Positions 57,301 through 64,000 of a DNA stretch of 64,000 bases are shown piece after piece. Within the stretch, counting starts at the first letter, position 1. Every line of letters starts with the position of its first letter. The notes below the pieces were generated by a model. It saw only the letters and a program-made list of their open reading frames with translations. It had not been told where the DNA came from and did no database searches. The stretch is from CAVTWY01 sp963738615. Lineage in GTDB: Bacteria; Pseudomonadota; Gammaproteobacteria; Burkholderiales; Burkholderiaceae_C. The translations under genes and the position numbers were made by a program. Location: the NCBI GenBank assembly GCA_963738615.1, contig CAVTXI010000019.1, positions 806,001-870,000 of the forward strand. Reading direction: 5' to 3'.

Positions 57301-57762
57301 CGCGGCACATCCCTGCGCGACGACTTCGCGCCGGCGCAGTTCTTCGACATGAGCGACGACGACAGGCTCGCGGCGCCCCAGTACGAGACGATGGATGCGG
57401 GCTATGTTTTGGGGCTGCCGTTGACGGCTTTTGATCTGGGCGTGTGCAAGTCGACGCGTCTGGAGTACGAGACCATCATCGTCGACCGCCAAGGACACGG
57501 CGCGCCTGCGCCTCGTTATCTTCCGAGCAACGAATCGCTGGCTCTGCACGCCCGATTCGGCGCAGCTGGTCGCAGCGTGCTGCGCGACGTGCCCCGAAGT
57601 GCCCAGCCCTTCGCGGCGCTGCGTAAGCCCGGCTTCGCCGTGGTCGGCGAGAACTTGAGGAGGCTCGACGGCACCGACCTTAGCTTTGCCGAGGCACAAC
57701 GACGCGCGCGCAGCGCGCCCGTGCGAGCGCGCGCCGTGCCGGCGTTCGAGGTCGTGGGCTGA
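54382..57762 (+). CDS. Large DUF6603 domain protein
   Basis: A 1126-residue protein without a signal peptide. The N-terminal 250 residues are helical (LLRSLAEQLGSILDPLTGAL, MEQLLARLG). From about residue 330 to 900 the sequence is a repetitive beta-rich region with LGLGFTLLGIGGMVGVNRTFD, LLVRIGWGTPTLITADLALILE, LQLDAIGVIDFDAGTAALDA and LTSNTVQFGAAAHFYAA, which match the DUF6603 family. The repeated amphipathic strands suggest an elongated beta structure or pore-like sheet. Function unknown. ATG at 54382 overlaps the PhoD-like stop, and the next gene starts 2 bases after its stop, so translation is coupled through the operon. Confidence 0.78.
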   Translation: MSRPRSLLRSLAEQLGSILDPLTGALQDPERMEQLLARLGVFDASLAGPVTAVQAIAALRTQLEALAEQDDLDYEAARSALQAARTAFELADEVSDLGGGVGVIPGLGRDLLDYLFETWLLMRHPLAREVMVLLTLLDAEPDRPERPPVIRGDEVVRAPTKIDRIRMDRLPALLRDPVAVLKARYVNALATDQDAAAMAERLFPQIVQVLRALGVVCHYGVEPEGEGWLGNSAPLVRDAMVIYAVSGLRSADPESGIVLTLSPISRGDLGLVVSPFGNITFTKQLGRWLLRSTLSGRVDSAAWGRHGLTLLAQDAEIGAEVTASSPTNGATPAYVLGKADGTRVELGSVMVAAKTLLSLQKQSLALSADASRGAIVIAPGDVDGFLASVLPPQGLRTDIDLGIAWSSDTGLTLRGSGSLEASLPVQLSVGGLKVSHVYVGLKAKGDEVRAEVSVTMSLSIGPVKAVVDRLGIDGTLTFPPRGGNLGVADLALGFKMPSGIGLSVEAHGVLSGSGLLFHDRAQSLYAGVLQLSLRDLMTLKALGLIATRLPDGSRGYSLLVFITAEDFRPVQLGLGFTLLGIGGMVGVNRTFDEAVLRQGLEKDALGRLLFPRDPIANATEVIRTVDSAFPARAGSHLIGLLVRIGWGTPTLITADLALILETGARRRLLLLGRVRAMLPSEDHAVLRLQLDAIGVIDFDAGTAALDAVLVDSRLLDRFPITGAAAMRARWSRPRSFALAVGGMRQGFTLPADFPALERVTLSLTTGDNPRVTCHAYFALTSNTVQFGAAAHFYAAAGKFNVSGDAGFDVLIQMSPMHFLAEFFASMQLKRGGTSLFKVKVTGALEGPAPLTVRATCTFEILWWDVSIRVNATLAHGTAPPQPATVDVLRQLLAALRDPRNWSADLPPQRTRVVTLREAVARGAFSVHPLARLTVRQAVVPLNLQRDIDRFGDSPVAGARRFTLGTPRLGGEEVRGTSLRDDFAPAQFFDMSDDDRLAAPQYETMDAGYVLGLPLTAFDLGVCKSTRLEYETIIVDRQGHGAPAPRYLPSNESLALHARFGAAGRSVLRDVPRSAQPFAALRKPGFAVVGENLRRLDGTDLSFAEAQRRARSAPVRARAVPAFEVVG

Positions 57763-57764
57763 TC

Positions 57765-60437
57765 GTGGCCGACCTCGTCTTTCTGCCTTGGGTGCGGTCG
57801 GGCTTGGCGGCGCGCGTGACCGCGCCCGATCCGCTGAACGCGCCGTTGTCGACGCAAGGTCGCATCGACGCGCGCGTTTCGGTCAACGGCGTCCAGGTAG
57901 ACGACGGCGCGCAGGGCCCGACCATGTGGCTGACGCTGGCAGCCGCAGGCGATGTCAGCGGCATCGACCCTCGGCAGGTGGTGCGCATGGAACCGTCGCC
58001 GGATACCTCGGATTACGAGGCAAACGACTTGGCGGCGGTGGAGTTCGACGATCCCGAACTGCCCTGGCTGTTCACGCCGGCTGGCGCTGGTAACCAGGGT
58101 CGGCTGCGGCCCTGGCTGGTCCTGGTGGTCGTGGAGGAGCGCGATGGAGTCCAACTGCGTCGAGCCATCGACGAAGCGCTCCCGGTCCTGCAGATTGCGC
58201 CGCCCGCACGACCTGGAGACGAACTCCCCGATCTGGCCGAGTCGTGGGCCTGGGCTCATGCGCAAGTGGCTGCGCCAACCACAACGACTGCCGAAACCGA
58301 GGCTCAGCGTGCCGAGGCCTTGCGCACTTTGCTGGCCGGCGCCCCGGAGCGATGCGTCTCGCGCTTGATTGCGCCCAGGCTTCTGCGACCCTTCACGCGT
58401 TATCTGGCTTGTATGGTTCCGGCTTTCGAAGCCGGGCGGTTGGCGGGCCTGAACCTGCCACTGGCGGGCGCATCTGCGACTCAACTTCTGCCGGCGTGGG
58501 CGAGTGGTCCCCAGGCGCCGGACCAAGTCACACTTCCTGTTTACCACCATTGGCGCTTTGCGACCGGCGCGCGCGACGACTTCGAGGCGATGGTGCGGCG
58601 GCTGGTTGCGCGCGATCTTTCTGGAAAGGTCGGGCGCCGCCCGATGGAGATCGCCCAACCCGGTTTCAGCTTCCCTGGTAGTCGGCCGGACGCGTTGGAG
58701 GTGGAGGGCGCGCTGCAGCCTAGAGGCGCGGCGCGCGCTATATGGCCAGGAGCCGGTCAGCACGATTGGCGGGAAGCGCTGCGCGGAATCTTGAATGCTG
58801 CAGCAAGGCCCGCCGCTGGCACCGGAGACCCGCTCGTCGGGCCACCCATCTATGGACGCTGGCAAGCGCAACGTGACAGGCTCGATCCTGCCTCGACGGT
58901 CACTTGGCTCGACGACCTCAACCTCGACCCGCGAGAGCGTGTCGCAGCGGCTTTGGGGACGTGCGTGGTGCAGCAAGCGCAGGAAGCGCTGGTCGCGCAG
59001 GCGTGGGATCAGGCTGGGGAGCTTGACCGCGCGAATCAGTACCTGCGCCAGCTTCAGCTAAGCGAGGTGGTGTGCTCGCGGCTTTACGAGCGCAACGTGC
59101 GCACGCTGGGCGCAGCCGCCAGTGCCCTCTGGCGGCTGACTGCACCTGTGCATGCGCGGCTTGCGTGGCAAAGCCCCGTAGGCGCACCTCCTCAAAGCCT
59201 GCGCATGTTCCTAGCGACGCGCAGCTTGCCGCGAGCCCTGCTTGCGGCGCCCATGCGGCGCCTCATGCGGCCGGGTGGTGAGATCGCGCGCCGCGCCGAG
59301 TCCATCAAGCGGCGTGCCTCCGTCGGGACTGCGCGCCCCGAAGTGCCGTCCGTGCACCGGAGCTTCACTTCGTCGGTCATTGACGTGTTTAGCAAAACAC
59401 TCCAAATCGACAACATCCTTCCGCCACCGCCGTCGATCGGTATGGTCAGCTTCGATGCCGTGACAAGAACGCTGACGGCTCGACCTCCTCGTCTCTACGT
59501 CCTTGCCAACAGTCGCGCTGTGGCCGATGCGCCGCAGCAACCACGCTTCCGCGTCACGCCGCGGCCAACCGAGTGGATAGCCCCTGCACCGCCGGCCTCC
59601 GCTGTCAGACCAAGGCGCGAGCCGATCGAGCCCATAGACCCGCCCCCTGGGAATCCCCGCCCGCCGGCCGAACCGTCGCCGCCAGATCCGCCAGAGCCGC
59701 CAGCCGTGGACAGTGAGGACGCCAAGGCCTTTCGCGTTGCCGCGCAGCGGCACCTCGAGAAGGTGAACCCGGCCGGCTCCGTCGTCGGCGTGGTCAGACC
59801 ACCGCTCGATGTTGGAGGTGCGAGCAAGGCTCTGGTCCAGCTCCTGGATCCCGCGCCTGCGCTGCTGCGGCGTTCGGCTGCGACTGTGCGTCTGTCAGAC
59901 GGGAGGACGATGCCCAGCAGGCCACATCCTGTCGGCTTCGCTCCTCGTTTCGAACTGCCTATGAGCGAGCCTCTGGCCGCGCTGTCGCAAGACTGGCTGT
60001 TGCCTGGCCTGGAGAACGTGCCCGCGGATACGGTCGCGCTGTTGGAAACGAATCGTCGTTTCATCGAAGCCTACATGGCGGGGGTCAACGTCGAGATGGC
60101 GCGCGAGTTGCTATGGCGCGACTACCCTCTCGACAGCGCACGCGCGACCTTCTTCCACCGCTTCTGGCGGGGGGCGTCCGACGACATCAAGCCGATGGCC
60201 ACCTGGGGCACGCGTCGCTTGGGAGAGGTTGGCGGTGCAGAGACTGCGCCGAGGGCCGTCCTCTTGGTGCGCAGCGCACTGTTCCGCCGTTACCCCGGTG
60301 CGGTGGTCTACGCCGTGCGGGCACGGCGCGTCGGGGCGCAGCGCGCTCCCGACGAACAGGCCGTGCATCGGCAGCCCCTCTTCCGAGGTGCGCTACCACC
60401 TGATGTTCTCGTTCTTCGGCTTCGACTTGAACTCTGA
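57765..60437 (+). CDS. Large hypothetical protein of the DUF6603 operon
   Basis: 890 residues in the open frame, starting at GTG 57765. I do not recognise a family. It has an N-terminal domain starting ADLVFLPWVRSGLAARV, a middle region with RPFTRYLACMVPAFEAGRLA and VYHHWRFATGARDDFEAMVR, a proline-rich linker (PIDPPPGNPRPPAEPSPPDP, residues about 620-650) and a conserved C-terminal part (FIEAYMAGVNVEMARELLWRDYP). After PPDVL the frame is lost; the next base-pair register encodes the expected continuation (FFGFDLNSDEAAADPGWYFV) up to 60690. One inserted base near 60411 explains this, giving 974 residues. It is coupled to the genes on both sides. Confidence 0.65.
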   Translation: MADLVFLPWVRSGLAARVTAPDPLNAPLSTQGRIDARVSVNGVQVDDGAQGPTMWLTLAAAGDVSGIDPRQVVRMEPSPDTSDYEANDLAAVEFDDPELPWLFTPAGAGNQGRLRPWLVLVVVEERDGVQLRRAIDEALPVLQIAPPARPGDELPDLAESWAWAHAQVAAPTTTTAETEAQRAEALRTLLAGAPERCVSRLIAPRLLRPFTRYLACMVPAFEAGRLAGLNLPLAGASATQLLPAWASGPQAPDQVTLPVYHHWRFATGARDDFEAMVRRLVARDLSGKVGRRPMEIAQPGFSFPGSRPDALEVEGALQPRGAARAIWPGAGQHDWREALRGILNAAARPAAGTGDPLVGPPIYGRWQAQRDRLDPASTVTWLDDLNLDPRERVAAALGTCVVQQAQEALVAQAWDQAGELDRANQYLRQLQLSEVVCSRLYERNVRTLGAAASALWRLTAPVHARLAWQSPVGAPPQSLRMFLATRSLPRALLAAPMRRLMRPGGEIARRAESIKRRASVGTARPEVPSVHRSFTSSVIDVFSKTLQIDNILPPPPSIGMVSFDAVTRTLTARPPRLYVLANSRAVADAPQQPRFRVTPRPTEWIAPAPPASAVRPRREPIEPIDPPPGNPRPPAEPSPPDPPEPPAVDSEDAKAFRVAAQRHLEKVNPAGSVVGVVRPPLDVGGASKALVQLLDPAPALLRRSAATVRLSDGRTMPSRPHPVGFAPRFELPMSEPLAALSQDWLLPGLENVPADTVALLETNRRFIEAYMAGVNVEMARELLWRDYPLDSARATFFHRFWRGASDDIKPMATWGTRRLGEVGGAETAPRAVLLVRSALFRRYPGAVVYAVRARRVGAQRAPDEQAVHRQPLFRGALPPDVLVLRLRLEL

Positions 60438-60690
60438 TGAAGCGGCTGCGGACCCTGGCTGGTACTTCGTCATCGAACAGCAGCCCACCGAGCCACGCTT
60501 CGGTTTTGATGTCGGGGTTGCGTTCGGTGACGCGCGACATGTGTCGCTGAAGAAGCCGGACGGGCTGACGTTGCCCCCGAACGGGACTTGGATGCACAAC
60601 GCTGCGCACATGGCTCAGATCACGCTGCAGCTGCCGGTGCGCGTGGCGATTCACGCGTCTGAGCTTCTGTCGAAGGAAGACAAGCGCTGA
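60412..60690 (+). pseudogene. Displaced C-terminal end of the preceding protein
   Basis: Continues the preceding protein in the +1 frame: FFGFDLNSDEAAADPG, WYFVIEQQPTEPRFGFDVG, HVSLKKPDGLTLPPNGTW and VRVAIHASELLSKEDKR before the TGA at 60688-60690. The start codon of the next gene overlaps that TGA (TGATG). Removing one base near 60411 gives 975 codons in total. Most likely a sequencing error rather than a separate gene. Confidence 0.65.
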
Positions 60691-63600
60691 TGCCTACCGT
60701 GCGCCTGCCGTTGCCCCCGGACCTGCTCGAGATTGCAAAGCGGGAAGTCCCAGCAGACCTCGCCACGAACCTCGGGGATCCGAACGTGCCGCTCGCGCTG
60801 TTGCCGGTGCGACTGGAGACTCGGTTCTTCGCGCAGCCTGACGGCACGCAAGAACTGCGCGTGCGCGTCTACCCGGACCAGATCCACGTCGATTCGCACG
60901 AGCCCGGGCTGTCGTCTGCCGAACTCGAGTCGGGCAAGCGCTTCTGGCACGAGGAATGGCGCGCTGGCGGCGATGAGTTGCGCCGCCAAGCCGCTTGGCG
61001 CGAGCTTGCTGACCGGTACGATCCGCTGCGCGCCGCGTGGATCGCGAGAAGACTCCGTCCTACAAACGATCCCAAGGACCGACCCGTGTCACCCCTGTCG
61101 GGTGACGCCGTCCTAAACCCAGCGCCGATGTTCCCGGCCGATGTTCCCTTGCAGGGCGGCGGCGGCGCATGGCAACGAGCGCCGCGGGCGGGGTTGATGC
61201 CGCAGCGTTGGATCGCGGTAGCGCGTGCTGGAGGGCGCGTCGTGGCCCACAAGCTTGGCGCGCCGATCGTCGTCGCACCTGCACTCGGGCCCGAACCGAA
61301 CGCCGCGAACGTCGCCGCCGATGGTCTCGACGAAGGCATGCGGTGGCTGTCCGATTTCCAGACGGCCGAGAAGGTCGGCATGGCACTAAGGTTCACCCTC
61401 GACGCCGCGGTTGCGAAGGCCGGGCTCGACGTACTGCTGGTGTTTGGTGTGTCCTCGCTGGATCCAAAGGCTGGCGCGGTGGCAGTGGCAAAGCTGCTGG
61501 ACGCGCACCACTACACCAGTGGTTGCTCTTTCGTAGCGCCGGGGACGCCGACGAACAACACGGAGGATGCACCGTCGGGGCTGGACAGCTCGGACTCGAT
61601 GCGACTTCGCAGCTTCGACGAGGAGTGGCGCCGTTTCGGCCAGCCGCTCGCGCCGACGAGCGACGGTGCCTCGGTTGCTGCCGCACTCGGCCTCGCTGGC
61701 ATTGACGAGATGGTGCTGTCGATCGCCTCGTTGCCGCGTGCGCACGCCCAGAACGGGCTCAACGCGCGCATGATGGCCGCAGCGCTATGGGCCCCGACCT
61801 GGGGATACGCACTGACCAACCTCCTGTCTTCGGGTGGCGTGGTGCCCGCAGACCTCGACTGGGCGCGTGAACACTTCGAGGCGCATGTTCATGCAGCCGG
61901 GCCGCTACCCTTTCTGCGCACAGGTCGCCAGCCCTACGGGCTGCTGCCGGTCACGCTACTCGCTGACTGGGAACCGCCCGCGGGCGAAGAAGCGGCGCAC
62001 ACACGCGACGTCAGGCTCAAGCTACTGCTACTCGACTTACGCGAGCGCCTCTGGCGCAGGCGCTTGCACGCAAGCGCGCGCATAGGCCGCAGTACGGATC
62101 TCGAGGCCGATCTCGGCGCCGTGCTTCGTGGCGATGGCGTGGCCAACCACTACCGCACGCGGCACCTGATGGGACCGCACTATCTCCAGAATCTGCGACG
62201 CTTTCTGGGGGAAGACTTGATATCGAGCGGGTGGCTTGCGGCGCAGCAGAGACTGACAGGCGCGGTTAGTGCGCAGCTTCAGTCGCTTGGATCCAACTGG
62301 CGGCCCCGATTGGCGGGCGCGGCGTATGACGAGCGAGTCCGCTCGCTACTTGGCGTGCGGGTACAGGTCGCTGCGGGCGCACTCGCTCCCAACTACATCG
62401 ACGCTCTTCTGGCTTCGCCGCCAATCCTGACTGGACCGCTGCCTGCGCCAGCGTCGCTCCTACACGTACTGCTGCACCATGCCGTGAGGTTGGAATGCCT
62501 TTGGGGCGCCGCTCGACTTTATGTGGGGTATGCACGTGACACCGATCTAGCTGCGCTGATGCGAGATTCCGAGTTGGTCAACTTGGGCGCCTCGATCGCC
62601 ATCACTTGGCGCACGCTGCTCGGATATCGCAACCCGCCAGCCGGCGATCAGACGATCGCCCAGTTCATCGCCGATGGATTCGCCACCAAAACCTTCAGTG
62701 GCCGATTCGCGCCATTGGGCCGGGTCCGTGACGCCATGAGGCACCTAGCCAGACTGGACGCCCCCACGCTGGACCGGCTGCTGGTCAGCACGCTTGACTT
62801 GGCGTCGCACCGGCTCGACGCATGGATCGGCTCTTTCGCAGCGAAGCGTCTCGCCAAGATGCGGGTTAAGTCGCCAACGGGCCTCTGCGTCGGCGCCTAC
62901 GGCTGGGTGGAAGATCTGCGGCCGGCGCCGACGCGCAACCCCTTGCCGACGCCCACAGGCGAGGCAGGGCCGGTGTTCCCGTTGGAGCGCGACGCAGGCT
63001 TCATCCACGCGCCTTCAATCACGCAAGCACAGACGGCCGCGTTGCTGCGACAGGCCCACCTGTCGCACGCCCGGGAGGGCGCCACCAACCTCTTCGCGGT
63101 CGACCTGTCGTCGCGCCGGGTCAGGCTGGCCGCTGAATTGCTCGATGGCGTTCGCCAAGGGCAGCCGCTGAGCGCGTTGCTGGGCTACCGCGTCGAGCGC
63201 GGGCTGCACGAGCACAAGCTGGACCACTTGATCGACGACTTGCGCGCCCGCGCGCCACTGCGCGCAGCCGACATGCCACCGCCCGGTACGGCCGTTGAGG
63301 CCTTCTTGCCGCGCAACGTGGTTGATGGGTTGCGGCTTCACGCGCTTTGGGACGCGCAGCGGAAGAACCCGACGGAACCCTTCAAGACCTGTGCGCCGGT
63401 GCTGGCTGAGTTGGACGATGCGGTCGACGCGATGGCCGACACGCTGTTGGCTGAGGCCGCGCATCAAGCCGTGCGCGGCAACACCGTACGCGCGGCAGCT
63501 ACGCTTCAGGCTATGGCAGCCGGGGAACAGCCGCCGCCTGAACTGGAGTTCGTTCGCACGCCCCGCAGCGGTCTCGCGATCACGCATCGCGTGGCCGCGC

Positions 63601-64000
63601 TGCTTCCAGACAGCGTCGAGCTGCTACGCGGTTGGCCGGGTCCAGCGCAATCGCCACGGGCACTTGCCGAACCGCGCTTGGACGCGTGGGCCGGCCGTCT
63701 GCTCGGTGCGGCAGATCGGGTCCGCATCGTGGTCGAGCGCCGCGTAGGCGCTGCAGTGAAGACGCGCCACGAGGTTCGCGGCCACGAACTCGGTCTACGC
63801 CCGTTGGATGTGCTGGCCCTGGCGCCGCTCGAGCCAGGAGCGTCCGCGCCCCAACTCGCCGCGCACGCGTTGCGTGTGGTGCGTTCGAAGTTTGGTGGCG
63901 AGGCGACTGGCGAGACGCTGCGCGTCGATCCGTTGCGAGGCGCGGATTTCGGGGTGAACGACCTCGCATTCGGTGATCTGGCTACGCTGGGAGCGCTTGC
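60690..64000 (+). CDS. Very large hypothetical protein (partial, runs off the right edge)
   Basis: More than 1100 codons are open from ATG 60690 to the window end without a stop. The N terminus is VRLPLPPDLLEIAKREVPAD, and ALLPVRLETRFFAQPDGTQE follows. Other blocks are RFWHEEWRAGGDELRRQAAW, DAHHYTSGCSFVAPGTPTNN, LPFLRTGRQPYGLLPVTLL and GYRVERGLHEHKLDHLIDDL. No signal peptide, membrane span or known catalytic motif is seen. The blocks look highly conserved in character (many Arg, Trp, His in fixed patterns), as if part of a structural assembly. It starts on the stop codon of the previous gene, so it belongs to the same operon. Its 3' end is outside the window. Confidence 0.72.
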   Translation, partial: MPTVRLPLPPDLLEIAKREVPADLATNLGDPNVPLALLPVRLETRFFAQPDGTQELRVRVYPDQIHVDSHEPGLSSAELESGKRFWHEEWRAGGDELRRQAAWRELADRYDPLRAAWIARRLRPTNDPKDRPVSPLSGDAVLNPAPMFPADVPLQGGGGAWQRAPRAGLMPQRWIAVARAGGRVVAHKLGAPIVVAPALGPEPNAANVAADGLDEGMRWLSDFQTAEKVGMALRFTLDAAVAKAGLDVLLVFGVSSLDPKAGAVAVAKLLDAHHYTSGCSFVAPGTPTNNTEDAPSGLDSSDSMRLRSFDEEWRRFGQPLAPTSDGASVAAALGLAGIDEMVLSIASLPRAHAQNGLNARMMAAALWAPTWGYALTNLLSSGGVVPADLDWAREHFEAHVHAAGPLPFLRTGRQPYGLLPVTLLADWEPPAGEEAAHTRDVRLKLLLLDLRERLWRRRLHASARIGRSTDLEADLGAVLRGDGVANHYRTRHLMGPHYLQNLRRFLGEDLISSGWLAAQQRLTGAVSAQLQSLGSNWRPRLAGAAYDERVRSLLGVRVQVAAGALAPNYIDALLASPPILTGPLPAPASLLHVLLHHAVRLECLWGAARLYVGYARDTDLAALMRDSELVNLGASIAITWRTLLGYRNPPAGDQTIAQFIADGFATKTFSGRFAPLGRVRDAMRHLARLDAPTLDRLLVSTLDLASHRLDAWIGSFAAKRLAKMRVKSPTGLCVGAYGWVEDLRPAPTRNPLPTPTGEAGPVFPLERDAGFIHAPSITQAQTAALLRQAHLSHAREGATNLFAVDLSSRRVRLAAELLDGVRQGQPLSALLGYRVERGLHEHKLDHLIDDLRARAPLRAADMPPPGTAVEAFLPRNVVDGLRLHALWDAQRKNPTEPFKTCAPVLAELDDAVDAMADTLLAEAAHQAVRGNTVRAAATLQAMAAGEQPPPELEFVRTPRSGLAITHRVAALLPDSVELLRGWPGPAQSPRALAEPRLDAWAGRLLGAADRVRIVVERRVGAAVKTRHEVRGHELGLRPLDVLALAPLEPGASAPQLAAHALRVVRSKFGGEATGETLRVDPLRGADFGVNDLAFGDLATLGAL

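Overview
The window is GC-rich, gene-dense DNA that looks like a betaproteobacterial chromosome (Burkholderiales-like). The main reason is a complete exosortase A (XrtA/EpsH)-type exopolysaccharide locus with the gene order typical of that group. Species cannot be named from the sequence alone.

1-25 kb is an accessory exopolysaccharide modification region. It holds a partial SDR oxidoreductase, an AAC(3)-fold acetyltransferase, an FkbM methyltransferase, an asparagine-synthetase-like protein without the glutaminase cysteine, three membrane-anchored SGNH hydrolases, three secreted proteins of unknown role, a SAM methyltransferase and an AlgD-type GDP-mannose 6-dehydrogenase. At its centre (13.6-5.6 kb, minus strand) lies a tight six-gene series: SGNH hydrolase, SxtJ-like membrane protein, DUF5989 peptide, NodU/CmcH carbamoyltransferase, carA, carB. 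This reads as a self-contained carbamoylation module that makes its own carbamoyl phosphate. Its CarAB resembles the eukaryotic CAD/Bacteroidetes type rather than the usual proteobacterial enzyme.

21.4-46.9 kb is the XrtA core, transcribed leftward: initiating sugar transferase, PrsK/PrsR two-component pair, export lipoprotein, chain-length protein, tyrosine autokinase, outer-membrane protein, ATPase, polysaccharide deacetylase, FemAB protein, exosortase A, four glycosyltransferases, two amidotransferases, an O-antigen-ligase-like protein and a second deacetylase. No PEP-CTERM target protein and no PrsT lipoprotein are visible in the window.

A tRNA-Arg(CCG) gene at 47.2 kb marks a boundary. 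To its right are clustered GTAGCCC repeats, an excisionase-like gene and an integrase cut down to its arm-binding domain, which together look like the degraded end of an integrated element. Small cargo genes follow, and then from 51.1 kb to beyond the right edge a tightly coupled operon: a truncated Tc-toxin B/SpvB-like gene, a PhoD-like phosphatase, a DUF6603 protein and two very large unrecognised proteins. This operon is the best candidate for an undescribed system.

Two blocks (5.6-9.9 kb and about 25.3-31.4 kb) and several isolated spots carry many one-base indels in genes that are otherwise well conserved. The pattern suggests uncorrected sequencing errors more than gene decay. Genes affected are listed with their full inferred span and typed pseudogene where the frame is broken.
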